A stretch of 64,000 nt of DNA. Source: Fulvimarina sp040239565. GTDB lineage: Bacteria; Pseudomonadota; Alphaproteobacteria; Rhizobiales; Rhizobiaceae. The notes under the pieces were generated by a model. The model was not told where the DNA came from and did no database searches. It worked only from the letters and a program-made list of their open reading frames with translations. Shown here in pieces: positions 1-8,461 of the stretch. The DNA lies in the NCBI RefSeq assembly GCF_040239565.1, contig NZ_JBEHWS010000001.1, forward strand, positions 310,001 through 374,000, written 5' to 3'. The translations under genes were made by a program, and so were the position numbers. The stretch's first letter is position 1, and each line of letters begins with the position of its first letter.

Positions 1-1
1 T

Positions 2-592
2 CCGCGCTATCTCGATTATATCGCCGATATCAAGCGATCGAGCCGCCATGTGCTCGACCTCGTGAACGATCTTCTGGAATTGTCGAAGGCCGAAGCTGGC
101 CGGCTGGAGCTCAACTTCAGGACCGTCGCGCTCAATCAGGTTGCGGGCGAGGTCGTCTCGATGATGCAGCCGGTCGCGGGCAGCGCGCGCGTGGTCCTGC
201 GCTCCAACCTGCCGCCATCGGTGCCGCCGGTCATCGCCGACGAACGCTCGCTGCGCCAGATCGTGACCAATCTCATCCAGAACGCGATCAATTCGACGCC
301 GGGCGGCGGCCAGATCATCCTGTCGAGCCAGTATCGGGAGGATGGCAGCGTTACGCTGCGCTGCCGCGACAATGGTGTCGGAATGACCGAGAAGGAATTG
401 GAGCTCGCCAAGCAGCCCTATGGGCGGGTGAAAGCCGAGGGCGGTATGGATCGGGTCGGTACCGGGCTGGGCCTACCGCTCGCCTATGCCATGGCCGAGG
501 CGAACGGCGCCGCGATCTCGATCGAGTCAGTGCCGCAGCACGGAACCATGGTGGAACTACGCTTCACGCCAGATCGTGTGGTCACGGGCTGA
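2..592 (+). CDS. Sensor histidine kinase, C-terminal part (cut by window edge)
   Basis: The reading frame is open to the left edge, so the start and sensor region lie outside the window. What remains is the second helix of the HisKA dimerisation domain (…HVLDLVNDLLELSKAEAG, about residues 16-35 of the visible part) and a full HATPase_c domain. The ATP-binding motifs are readable: N box NLIQNAINSTPGG, G1 box DNGVGM, and a G2 box GTGLGLPLAYAMAE. The phospho-accepting His is upstream of the window. The protein autophosphorylates and passes phosphate to a response regulator; its partner and signal cannot be told from this fragment. A strong terminator follows 50 bases downstream, so the gene ends its transcript. 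Confidence 0.9.
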   Translation, partial: PRYLDYIADIKRSSRHVLDLVNDLLELSKAEAGRLELNFRTVALNQVAGEVVSMMQPVAGSARVVLRSNLPPSVPPVIADERSLRQIVTNLIQNAINSTPGGGQIILSSQYREDGSVTLRCRDNGVGMTEKELELAKQPYGRVKAEGGMDRVGTGLGLPLAYAMAEANGAAISIESVPQHGTMVELRFTPDRVVTG

Positions 593-641
593 CGAGCGGC
601 CTCGATCGATCGAAAGAGGTAGCCACCACGGATATCCAGGC

Positions 642-686
642 ACGACAAAGCCGCGAAGCGTCGTGAACGCTCCGCGGCTTTGTCGT
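642..686. terminator. Hairpin terminator after the sensor kinase gene
   Basis: A perfect 14-bp stem (ACGACAAAGCCGCG at 642-655 pairs with CGCGGCTTTGTCGT at 673-686) has a 17-base loop. It lies between the kinase gene (+) and the converging methyltransferase gene (-). The T-run is short on both sides, so it may serve both strands. Confidence 0.75.
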
Positions 687-734
687 TATAATCGACCGAT
701 CAGTCGGGCAGTCTGGACTCTGCCTTGCCGTGAG

Positions 735-1388
735 TCAGGTGCTCGCCGGCTTGCGGTAGATCCAGTAATGGGCGCCTTCTTCCTCGATATAGTCGGCATT
801 CGGCAGGCAGCCGAGGCTTTCCAGCTTGCCGTCCTTCACGAAGCGGTCGGCGGTGCCGCGATAGTCGCAGCCCTCGAGATAGCTGTTGCGCGTGGAGACC
901 ACCATCACGCCGCCCTCGTTCAGATAGTCGGCGAGACGCAGGAGCGCGTCCGGTTCGACATGGCCGAGGGTGAGGACGCCGCAGCAGACCATGAGATCAT
1001 AGCGCCGCTTGAGCGGGTTCTTGTGATCGACATTGAGATCGACATCGGCGGCGAGCTTGTCGTAGGCGCCGGTCTCGTCGGCGATTTCCGTCATCTCGGC
1101 CGACAGGTCGAAGCCGTCGACGTCCACGAAGCCGCGCTTCTTGAGCTCGATACCGGCGAGCCCCGTGCCGCAGCCCGCGTCGAGAACGCGGATATCGGCC
1201 AGTGGACGCTTGATGTAGCCGCGCGCGACAGTGGTTGCGACATCGGCGATGACGCCCGGCCCACCATAGCGCTCGGACGCAACGTCACTATCGTATTCGC
1301 GCGCCCAGTCGGCATAATATTCGCGCAGGGCCTCGGTGTCTCCATCGAGCTTGTGGGATGTCTTGATGCTTTCGACGCGTTGATCCAA
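735..1388 (-). CDS. Class I SAM-dependent methyltransferase
   Basis: This 217-aa protein has a Rossmann methyltransferase fold. Motif I is VLDAGCGTGLAG (about residues 69-80), followed by an acidic residue in the GFDLSAEM loop and a motif near YDLMVCCGVLTLGHV. The first 60 residues (REYYADWAREYDSDV…) resemble the leader of small WBSCR27-like or ubiquinone/menaquinone-type methyltransferases, but the substrate is not indicated. It is a single gene: a terminator separates it from the kinase gene and AT-rich sequence lies upstream. The start has a GGAG-like site (GGAGACGGC) just before the ATG. A small-molecule methyltransferase is the safest reading. Confidence 0.85.
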   Translation of the reverse strand: MDQRVESIKTSHKLDGDTEALREYYADWAREYDSDVASERYGGPGVIADVATTVARGYIKRPLADIRVLDAGCGTGLAGIELKKRGFVDVDGFDLSAEMTEIADETGAYDKLAADVDLNVDHKNPLKRRYDLMVCCGVLTLGHVEPDALLRLADYLNEGGVMVVSTRNSYLEGCDYRGTADRFVKDGKLESLGCLPNADYIEEEGAHYWIYRKPAST

Positions 1389-2107
1389 AATGCCGTCTCC
1401 TGGAAATGTCCATTTGGGTTCTCCAGCGACATAGCACCCTAAAATTCAAATGAGAGCCTTGAAAATAAATTATCTTTCGACTATCCGATATGAATGCTTT
1501 TTTGAGTACGAAATCAAGAATCCTTTTTTAAAATAATGTTCTCGTGATCACCGTTTATTAGTTTTTGAGACGCGAATGTTTTCTATCTTTTATTTACTAG
1601 GTTTTGAAGTATAGAGTGTAAGAAAATCTATTGTTCGTAATCAACGCATATCAGCGGGTTCAACTTGCGAGTGCCGCGTCCCCATGCCGATTTTCGGTTG
1701 CTTTTTGCGCTGTCGTCGGTTCCCAACCGGTCGCACGGTCGGGGTGAGCGAAGCCGCATTGAGTCGTTATGGTTCTTTAAGGGCAACTTGCTTCCCCTTG
1801 ACCCAGGCCGCGTTGAAAGATCGCTGTGGCCGTCGAGCGTGACAAGAAGATACGCGTCTGTGTTCCCGGCTATCATCCTCTATTCGCTAAAGTTTCGCCA
1901 GAAAGTTAGAACAGTTCAAGTTTAGAACTGTTCTAAACCGTTGTTTTTGCTGAATTTTTCTGGCCGGAGTGCTTGCAAGGCGCGCTTTGGTCAGGCAAAT
2001 CCGTCCAAAGGAATACGCTTCCGGCGCCGGGCTCCCGCCCGCGCGCACGACGTGTTCCATCATGCCCGCACCCAATCGTAGTTTGACCGCAAGGACATGA
2101 CGACCCC
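1389..2107. other. 719-bp intergenic region with an AT-rich island and iron operator
   Basis: Bases about 1440-1640 are strikingly AT-rich compared with the rest of the window and carry many short A/T runs but no convincing gene. Short open frames on both strands between 1628 and 2200 lack ribosome sites and family features. The right half carries the Irr-type operator (separate entry) and should hold the promoter of fbpA. The left half should hold the promoter of the methyltransferase gene. Confidence 0.5.
1905..1937. promoter_or_regulatory. Irr/ICE-type iron operator with a partial second copy
   Basis: Bases 1921-1937 read TTTAGAACTGTTCTAAA, a perfect palindrome that fits the iron control element TTTAGAA-N3-TTCTAAA bound by the alphaproteobacterial regulator Irr (consensus from memory). 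A degraded copy (GTTAGAA-N3-TTCAAGT) lies at 1905-1921, with its centre 16 bp away. Together they also form an inverted repeat TAGAACAGTTC…GAACTGTTCTA. The site is about 170 bp upstream of an iron(III) transporter gene, which supports iron-responsive control. Binding is inferred. Confidence 0.75.
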
Positions 2108-3151
2108 ATGAGATTCAACACATCCATCGGCGCCGCCGCACTGACTGCCGCCAGCATCGCCGCCCTTGCCCCGAGCGCCGCTTCTGCCGCCGACGTCAAC
2201 ATTTACACGTCGCGCCAGCCGGAGCTGATCCAGCCGGTGCTCGACGCCTTTACCGAAGAGACCGGTCTGACGACCGCGACGATCTTCATCGACAAGGGGC
2301 TCGAACAGCGCATTTCCGCCGAGGGCGCGAACTCACCGGCCGACCTCATCATGACCGTCGATATCGGCAATCTCGATGCCGCCAAGCAGGCCGGGGTCAC
2401 CCAGGCCGTCACCGGCGAAGAGATCAACGAGAACATTCCGGCCGAATTTCAGGACGCCGATCACCAGTGGTTCGGCCTGACCGCCCGCGGCCGTGTCGTC
2501 TACGCCTCGAAGGAGCGCGTCGAGACCGACGAGATTTCTTACCAGGATCTGGCCTCGGAGGAATGGCGCGGCCGCCTCTGCACCCGCTCGGGCCAGCATC
2601 AGTACAATGTCGCGCTGATCGCCGCCTATATCGAGCATTACGGCGAGGATGCCGCCCGCGAATGGGTCGCCGGTCTGCGCGACAATCTTGCCCGCCGGCC
2701 CGAAGGTAACGACCGTGGTCAGGCCAAGGCGATCTTCGCAGGCGAATGCGATATCGCGCTCGGCAACACCTATTATGTCGGCAAGATGATCACCAACGAG
2801 GAAGAGCCCGAGCAGAAGGAATGGGCTGATGCCATCAAGGTCATCATGCCGACCTTCGACAACGGCCTCACCCATGCCAATATTTCGGGTGTCGCGCTCG
2901 CCAAGAACGCGCCGAACCGCGACAACGCCGTTCAGCTGATGAATTTCCTGTCCTCGGACGAGGCACAGAAGATCTATGCGGACGACAATTACGAATATCC
3001 GCTGGAGCCGGGCATCCAGGCCTCGGAGCTCGTGCAGGGCTTCGGCGAGTTCAAGAAGGACGACATCTCGCTGTCCGATATCGCCTCGCATCGTGACGAA
3101 GCCTCGCGCATCGTCGACGAGGTCGCCTATGACTCCGGTCCGCAGAGCTGA
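2108..3151 (+). CDS. fbpA: Iron(III) ABC transporter periplasmic binding protein
   Basis: This 347-aa protein captures ferric iron in the periplasm and hands it to the FbpB permease. A Sec signal peptide ends near Ala27 (PSAASA|ADV), and the mature protein starts with VNIYTSRQPELIQPVLDAF, typical of the FbpA/FutA/AfuA family. The paired iron-ligand tyrosines are visible at about 222-223 (NTYYVGKM). ATG 2108 follows a short leader (ATGACGACCCC) with only a weak ribosome site (AAGGACATGACG). The Irr-type box upstream suggests iron control. The permease gene follows after 97 bp, and no ATPase gene is adjacent. Confidence 0.92.
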   Translation: MRFNTSIGAAALTAASIAALAPSAASAADVNIYTSRQPELIQPVLDAFTEETGLTTATIFIDKGLEQRISAEGANSPADLIMTVDIGNLDAAKQAGVTQAVTGEEINENIPAEFQDADHQWFGLTARGRVVYASKERVETDEISYQDLASEEWRGRLCTRSGQHQYNVALIAAYIEHYGEDAAREWVAGLRDNLARRPEGNDRGQAKAIFAGECDIALGNTYYVGKMITNEEEPEQKEWADAIKVIMPTFDNGLTHANISGVALAKNAPNRDNAVQLMNFLSSDEAQKIYADDNYEYPLEPGIQASELVQGFGEFKKDDISLSDIASHRDEASRIVDEVAYDSGPQS

Positions 3152-3248
3152 TATCAGCCAGCCTCCGTTACCTGGCGCCTCGCTCGGATTTCCGGGCGGG
3201 GCGTTTTCCATGTCTGGCCCCTCGTTCCAACCCCAGCACCGCTGATCG

Positions 3249-4937
3249 ATGTCCGCAATTGCCCCGTTCTTGAAACCGGACCTCAGAATCCGTCGTCGCC
3301 TGAGACGCGGAACGGGAACGCGCTGGCTTGTGACCGCGGGCATAGTCGCGCTTCTTACCGTATTGCCGGTTTTTGCCCTTGTCGTTATCGCACTCTCGTC
3401 GGGCGCGAGCGACAACTGGAGCCATCTTCTTTCGACGGTCCTTCCCGAGGCGACCCGCGTCACGATCCTTCTGATGATCGGCGTTGCGCTCGTCACAGGC
3501 ACTGTCGGCGTCGTCACCGCATGGCTGACGGCGAGCTTCGATTTTCCCGGACGCCGCTTCTTCTGCTGGGCACTCGTCCTGCCGCTCGCGGTTCCGACCT
3601 ATATCGCCGCTTATTGCGTGACGGAGTTCTTCCATTTCGCCGGGCCCGTCCAGACCGCGATCCGGGACATCTTCGGCTTCACCTCCAGCCGTGACTACTG
3701 GTTTCCAGACGTGCGCTCGCTCTGGGGCGCGGTGCTGATCCTGTCGAGCGTCCTTTATCCCTACGTCTTCCTCACGGTGCGGATCGTCTTCCTGATGCAG
3801 GGACGCAAGGCGGCCGATGTCGCGCGCACCCTCGGCGCGGGGCCGGGCGGAGCCTTCCTCAAGGTTCTCCTGCCGATGGCGCGGCCGGCGATCGCCGTCG
3901 GCGTGGCGCTCGCGCTGATGGAAACGGTGAACGATATCGGCGCGGTGGAATTCCTCGGCGTGAGAACGCTGACCTTCTCGGTCTATTCCACATGGCTCAA
4001 CCGGGGTGATCTCGCAGGCGCCGCCCAGCTCGCGCTCGCAATGCTTATCGTCATCGTGGGGCTCGTCATCCTGGAACGTGCGGCTCGGCGCGACCAGCGC
4101 TACAGCCTTGCGCGCGGCGACAACGCGGCTGTCGGTCGCCTGACCCTCGGCGGTTGGGCATCCGGGCTCGCGGTCGTCGCCTGTACGCTGCCGATCGCCT
4201 TCGGCTTCGGCATCCCGGCCTATATTCTGGGCGATTACGCCTCCCGCCGGCTCGATCAGTTTGCCGATCCCGCGCTCTGGTCGGCGCTCGAAAACACGGT
4301 GATCGTCGCGGGTTCAGCCGGTCTCCTCACCGTCGTCGCCGCCTTCATGATGGCCTATGGAGTCCGGCTCACCCGCTCGCGGCGCCTTCTCGGTCTCGTG
4401 CGGCTCGGCTCGCTCGGCTACGCCGTGCCGGGCACGGTGCTGGCGATCGGCGTCCTCATTCCGCTTGCGGCCTTCGACAATGCGCTCGACGCCTATCTGC
4501 GCGCGAATTTCGGCATCTCGACCGGCCTGCTGCTCTCCGGCTCGGGCGCGGCGATCGTCTATGCCTGTTTCGTGCGGTTCATGGCGATGGGCTACGGCGC
4601 GATGGAGTCGGGCTTCGCGAAGCTCTCGCCGCATCTCGATCATGCCGCGCGCACTCTTGGCCATGGACCCGGCAACACCTTGCGGCAGGTCCTCCTGCCG
4701 CTGATGACGCCGGCGCTTCTCACTGGCTTCATGCTGGTTTTCGTGGATTCGGTGAAGGAGCTGTCGGCGACGATCCTGCTCCGGCCGTTCGACTTCGAGA
4801 CGCTCGCAACCTTCGTCTATGCCAGCGCCTCGCGTTCGGCCTTCGAGGATGCCTCGATCGCAGCTCTTCTGATCGTTATCACCGGTATCCTCCCGGTCAT
4901 CGCGTTGACGCGCACGATCCTCAAACAGGCATCCTGA
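3249..4937 (+). CDS. fbpB: Iron(III) ABC transporter permease, two-domain
   Basis: This 562-aa inner-membrane protein carries two fused BPD_transp_1 permease halves, as usual for FbpB/AfuB. About twelve hydrophobic segments are visible. Each half has an EAA-type loop for the ATPase: near residues 190-220 (ARTLGAGPGGAFLKVLLPMARP) and near 465-490 (HAARTLGHGPGNTLRQVLLPL). It moves ferric iron delivered by FbpA across the membrane. It is probably co-transcribed with fbpA (97 bp gap). The next gene converges on it, so the ATPase FbpC must be encoded elsewhere. Confidence 0.92.
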   Translation: MSAIAPFLKPDLRIRRRLRRGTGTRWLVTAGIVALLTVLPVFALVVIALSSGASDNWSHLLSTVLPEATRVTILLMIGVALVTGTVGVVTAWLTASFDFPGRRFFCWALVLPLAVPTYIAAYCVTEFFHFAGPVQTAIRDIFGFTSSRDYWFPDVRSLWGAVLILSSVLYPYVFLTVRIVFLMQGRKAADVARTLGAGPGGAFLKVLLPMARPAIAVGVALALMETVNDIGAVEFLGVRTLTFSVYSTWLNRGDLAGAAQLALAMLIVIVGLVILERAARRDQRYSLARGDNAAVGRLTLGGWASGLAVVACTLPIAFGFGIPAYILGDYASRRLDQFADPALWSALENTVIVAGSAGLLTVVAAFMMAYGVRLTRSRRLLGLVRLGSLGYAVPGTVLAIGVLIPLAAFDNALDAYLRANFGISTGLLLSGSGAAIVYACFVRFMAMGYGAMESGFAKLSPHLDHAARTLGHGPGNTLRQVLLPLMTPALLTGFMLVFVDSVKELSATILLRPFDFETLATFVYASASRSAFEDASIAALLIVITGILPVIALTRTILKQAS

Positions 4938-4960
4938 TCCCGGTTTGGTGGCCGGTCCAC

Positions 4961-5524
4961 TCAGCAGTCGCTGCAGGGAATATCCGTGGAAAGCCGGGGC
5001 ACGACCGCGAACTGTCGGTCGATATCGAGGCTGGAAGCGATCACGCTATGCAGCAGCGGGGACTCGTGCGTGTAGCGCGTGTCCACGATGATGAGGAACT
5101 TGCTCGGATTGTCCTTCAGTTCATCCGGCAGCTGATAATCCGAATCCTTGGCCAGTCCTCCGCCGCCGTCCTTTTTCGACCAGGCCACCGTGCCCTTGCC
5201 GTTCTCGTCGATCGCGATGCCGGAAATCGTCACCTCGAACTTGGTATAGTCGAGCGGATACATGATGGCCTTCGAGACCGTGAAGATCTTGTTCAGTTCG
5301 GACGACGAAACCGAGCGTGTGCGCGAGACGAGATCGCCAATGGTCTCGGCGGCGGTGTTCGCCTTGGTTGCTCCCTCATAGATCTTGGAGCCTTCGAACA
5401 TGCCGAGATAGATCAGGACGAAGAGCGGCAGGACCATTACGAATTCGACGGCGGCTACGCCTGTGTTGTCGCGCCGTAGGCTGGCAAGCGCGGATCGAAA
5501 GCGTGGCAGGATCGGGCGGGTCAT
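4961..5524 (-). CDS. TadE/TadG-like pseudopilin protein
   Basis: This 187-aa protein has a basic N-terminus, then the TadE-type segment RRDNTGVAAVEFVMVLPLFVLIYLGMFEGSKI (about 18-48). A Gly-Val-Ala-Ala-Val-Glu-Phe stretch precedes one membrane helix, typical of prepilin-like TadE/TadG minor pilins of Flp pili. The remaining about 135 residues would be periplasmic and end with Cys-Ser-Asp-Cys. Its start codon shares the A of the upstream gene's stop (TGATG), so the two are translationally coupled. No other tad/cpa pilus gene is in the window. Confidence 0.8.
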   Translation of the reverse strand: MTRPILPRFRSALASLRRDNTGVAAVEFVMVLPLFVLIYLGMFEGSKIYEGATKANTAAETIGDLVSRTRSVSSSELNKIFTVSKAIMYPLDYTKFEVTISGIAIDENGKGTVAWSKKDGGGGLAKDSDYQLPDELKDNPSKFLIIVDTRYTHESPLLHSVIASSLDIDRQFAVVPRLSTDIPCSDC

Positions 5525-6060
5525 CAGAAGGGCTCGTTTCTGAATGCGGCAACCGAGGAGATGATGAGCTTGCCGTCGTCATCACCCGAAATGCCGTGGA
5601 GGATCGAGGTCAGCCATTCCCATTTGTAGTAGACCCGAAGAACACTGATCTCCTCGCTGTCGCCGAGGTTGTACCCGAACTTGTCCGGGTCGTAGGTGAG
5701 GTCGATGTCGGAAAAGGTGTCGAAGGTCTGGAGGTCGATCTCGAGCTTGTCGCAGGCAAGGTAGAAAGAGACCTTGTCACAGACGAGAGTGCGAAACTCT
5801 TCTTTGTCCGGCGCATCCTCGCCCTTGCTCTGCAACTGACCGGTCAGGATCTGTCGCGCGACGCCCTGAACCCCGTTCTCGAGCACGATACCGGCGGCGA
5901 AGACGATCGCCGTCTCCAGGATCGCGAAGACCAGTGTAAAGAACGGCAACGCGCACAGCATGAATTCGATTGCTGCGACACCCTCTTGGTCGTCGCGCAA
6001 GCGTTTGAACAGGCTGCCGATCGTTCGGACGTTCTTTCGATGACAAGCGGTCTCTTGCAT
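5524..6060 (-). CDS. TadE-like pseudopilin protein
   Basis: This 178-aa protein is a relative of the next gene. Residues about 24-52 (DDQEGVAAIEFMLCALPFFTLVFAILETAIVF) form the TadE signature and single membrane helix; the rest is extracytoplasmic. A longer open frame runs upstream to 6921, but the true start is the ATG at 6060: it has a clear ribosome site (GGAGAGG, about 4 bases upstream), and the frame beyond it lies antisense to the NAD regulator gene. TadE proteins are minor components of Flp/Tad pilus assembly. The role in this organism is inferred from family only. Confidence 0.8.
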   Translation of the reverse strand: MQETACHRKNVRTIGSLFKRLRDDQEGVAAIEFMLCALPFFTLVFAILETAIVFAAGIVLENGVQGVARQILTGQLQSKGEDAPDKEEFRTLVCDKVSFYLACDKLEIDLQTFDTFSDIDLTYDPDKFGYNLGDSEEISVLRVYYKWEWLTSILHGISGDDDGKLIISSVAAFRNEPF

Positions 6061-6258
6061 GGACCTCTCCGTGGATTCAGCCCGTTTATGGCCGAAAGGC
6101 CTCAATGAGCGGTGAATCCCCCTGCCGCAAAGGCCGCGTCTTGAATTCGTCGTTACCGGAGAATGAATGCCGCGCCCTTTGTCGGGCTTCTTTACCAGCA
6201 CCATCATTGCTATCTGCAAAAAGGAGAACGGGGCGGCGGAACAGGCGATCAGATTCCG

Positions 6259-7206
6259 ATGAGCATGGCTGAACGAGCGGACGGAGCTTTGGAGCTTCAG
6301 CCCCATCAGGGGCAGACCGTCGGCGTCGGGCTCAACGCTGTCGTGATCGCCTTCGACGATGCCGGTCCGCGCGTGCTTCTGGCCAATTCCGGAGAGGACG
6401 GAGCCTCGGCGCTTCCTGCCGGTCCGCTCGAAGCCGAACACCGCACCCTCGAAACCGGCGTCCGAAGCTGGGTGGAGCGCCAGACCGGCCAGCCGCTCGG
6501 TTTTGTCGAACAGCTCTATACCTTCGGTGACAAGAGCCGGCCCGGCACACGACGCTTCGTCTCGATCGCCTATCTGGCGCTCGTGCGTGGTGCGGCCGAG
6601 GAGCGCCGCGCCGCCGGTTGGGCCGATCTCTATGCCCACTTTCCTTATGAGGACTGGCGCGAAGGCGCACCGGGATCGATCGCCCTCCTGCGCGAGGACC
6701 TTCAAGAGTGGGCGGAAGCTGCCGGCCCGGGATTGAAACGCGGCCGTCTCGCTCGCATCGCCTCGGCGTTCGGCGACGATGGCGATCGTTGGAACGAGGA
6801 GCGTGTGCTCGAGCGCTACGAGCTCCTTTATGAGGCGGCCCTCGTCGCCGAGGCCGGACGCGACCGGGGCTGCGAAGTGCGGGCGAAGGGCGATACCGGC
6901 GCGCCGCTCGCCCTTGACCACCGCCGCATGCTGGCGACGGCGATCGGGAGGCTGCGCGCGAAGATCAAGTATCGTCCTGTGCTCTTCGAGCTGATGCCCG
7001 ACGAGTTCACCCTGTTCGATCTCCAGCGCATCGCCGAAGCGCTCTCAGGCGTGCGACTTCACAAGCCGAATTTCCGCCGCCTGATGGAGAGCCAGGGCCT
7101 GATCGAGGAGACCGGCCGGCTTTCGACCCAGACCGGCGGGCGTCCTGCCAAACTCTTCCGCTATCGTCCCGAAATCACGATGGAACGTCCCGCCAAAGAC
7201 GCCTGA
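6259..7206 (+). CDS. nadQ: NAD-biosynthesis regulator (Nudix-like plus winged helix)
   Basis: The N-terminal half (about residues 15-150) is a Nudix-like fold, and the C-terminal part (about 220-310: PVLFELMPDEFTLFDLQRIAEAL…GRPAKLFRYR) is the winged helix found in NrtR/NadQ-type regulators. The Nudix box is degenerate (GVRSWVERQTG in place of RE-UXEE-XGU), so ligand sensing rather than hydrolysis is likely. The gene sits directly upstream of nadABC in the same direction, and a palindrome lies in front of nadA. The frame is open back to ATG 6163. I prefer 6259 (315 aa) because 6163 has its GGAG only one base away, but the start is uncertain. The name nadQ is by family and context. Confidence 0.75.
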   Translation: MSMAERADGALELQPHQGQTVGVGLNAVVIAFDDAGPRVLLANSGEDGASALPAGPLEAEHRTLETGVRSWVERQTGQPLGFVEQLYTFGDKSRPGTRRFVSIAYLALVRGAAEERRAAGWADLYAHFPYEDWREGAPGSIALLREDLQEWAEAAGPGLKRGRLARIASAFGDDGDRWNEERVLERYELLYEAALVAEAGRDRGCEVRAKGDTGAPLALDHRRMLATAIGRLRAKIKYRPVLFELMPDEFTLFDLQRIAEALSGVRLHKPNFRRLMESQGLIEETGRLSTQTGGRPAKLFRYRPEITMERPAKDA

Positions 7207-7289
7207 AGCCAAGGGCTCGAATCGGCGATGAGGCGGGTGTCGAGGCAGCACCTCGTGCGCTTTCCAGCCTTTCGGCTTGCATTCCGGTA

Positions 7290-7312
7290 CTTATGCTCAT
7301 ATGTAGCATAAG
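7290..7312. promoter_or_regulatory. Operator-like palindrome in front of nadA
   Basis: The sequence has perfect 8-bp arms, CTTATGCT at 7290-7297 and AGCATAAG at 7305-7312, around a 7-base spacer that itself holds CATATG. It lies about 75 bp upstream of the nadA start, just after the regulator gene. It is the best candidate for the binding site of that regulator; binding is inferred. Confidence 0.6.
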
Positions 7313-7385
7313 CCGGCTCGGGAAGGGCCGAATGGTAACCCGCGTCCCAAGGCTCCGGTCCGGTCGCGGATGGAGGTGACCCGCG

Positions 7386-8387
7386 ATGACCGAACTCGTT
7401 CTCGAACGACCGACTGCCAGAACGACGGATGCGCTCTACGACAAGGTGAGCCGCTTCATTCCACGGCCCGAATGGTCGACTATGGAAGACGATGTTCAGG
7501 CGATCCTGGATCTAAAGCGCGAGAAAAACGCCGTCATCCTGGCGCACAACTATCAGACGCCGGAAATCTTCCACACGGTCTCCGACATCGTCGGCGACTC
7601 GCTGGCGCTCGCCCGCGAGGCGGTGACGACCGATGCCGACGTCATTGTCATGGCCGGCGTCCACTTCATGGCCGAGACGGCGAAGCTCCTCAATCCGGAG
7701 AAGACGGTGCTCATCCCGGACATGCGCGCCGGCTGTTCGCTCGCCGATTCGATCACGGCCGAGGACATCGCGCTCCTTCGCCAGAAATATCCGGGCGTTC
7801 CTGTGGTCACCTATGTGAACACCTCGGCCGAGGTGAAGGCGGCCTCCGATATCTGCTGCACGAGCGGAAACGCCCATGCCGTCATCCGCTCGCTCGGCGT
7901 GCCGCGCGTCCTGATGCTGCCCGACGAATATCTCGCCCAGAACGTCCAGCGCGATATTCCGGAGGTCGAGATTCTAACCTGGGCCGGCCATTGCGAGGTG
8001 CATGAGCAGTTCACCCCGCAGGATATCCGCGACATGCGCGAGGCCTATCCGGGCGTGACGATCCTCGCCCATCCGGAATGCCCGCCGGAGGTGGTTGCCG
8101 AGGCCGATTATGCCGGCTCGACGGCGAACATGTCGGATTTCGTGGCCGAGAAGAAGCCGGCCCGCGTCGCGCTCATCACCGAATGCTCGATGAGTGACAA
8201 TGTGGCGGCAGCGAACCCTCAGACCGAATTCGTCAAACCGTGCAATCTCTGCCCGCACATGAAGCGGATCACGCTCAAGAACATCCGTTCGGCGCTGGAG
8301 AACATGGAGCACGAGGTCATCGTGCCGCAGCATCTGATGGCCCCGGCGCGCCGGGCCGTCGAACGGATGCTCGAAGTTCGGAACTGA
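7386..8387 (+). CDS. nadA: Quinolinate synthase
   Basis: This 333-aa enzyme condenses iminoaspartate with dihydroxyacetone phosphate to quinolinate, the second step of de novo NAD synthesis. Family motifs are clear: ILAHNYQTPE (about 51-60), PDMRAGCSLAD, YVNTSAEVKA, TWAGHCEVHEQF and KPCNLCPHM. The [4Fe-4S] ligands should be Cys117, Cys203 and one of Cys286/Cys289. The start has a strong ribosome site (GGAGGTGA). It is the first gene of nadA-nadB-nadC (gap to nadB 74 bp). The palindrome at 7290-7312 suggests repression by the upstream regulator. Confidence 0.97.
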   Translation: MTELVLERPTARTTDALYDKVSRFIPRPEWSTMEDDVQAILDLKREKNAVILAHNYQTPEIFHTVSDIVGDSLALAREAVTTDADVIVMAGVHFMAETAKLLNPEKTVLIPDMRAGCSLADSITAEDIALLRQKYPGVPVVTYVNTSAEVKAASDICCTSGNAHAVIRSLGVPRVLMLPDEYLAQNVQRDIPEVEILTWAGHCEVHEQFTPQDIRDMREAYPGVTILAHPECPPEVVAEADYAGSTANMSDFVAEKKPARVALITECSMSDNVAAANPQTEFVKPCNLCPHMKRITLKNIRSALENMEHEVIVPQHLMAPARRAVERMLEVRN

Positions 8388-8461
8388 GCCATAGGCTCTC
8401 CGGCGGCGCTCGATCCCGCGCCGCCATCCCTTCCTTGTCCAGCCTCGAGGAGGCAAGCGAC

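Noticed and set aside
61..1442. Open frames at 136-411 (-), 486-1442 (+) and 1091-1432 (-)
   Set aside because: They lie over the kinase or methyltransferase genes in other frames, have no ribosome site or domain motif, and show the Arg/Pro-rich look of shadow frames in GC-rich DNA.
6061..6921. Minus-strand extension of the second TadE-like gene to 6921
   Set aside because: It runs antisense to the Nudix-type regulator gene and lacks a ribosome site, while ATG 6060 has a clear one and gives the family length.
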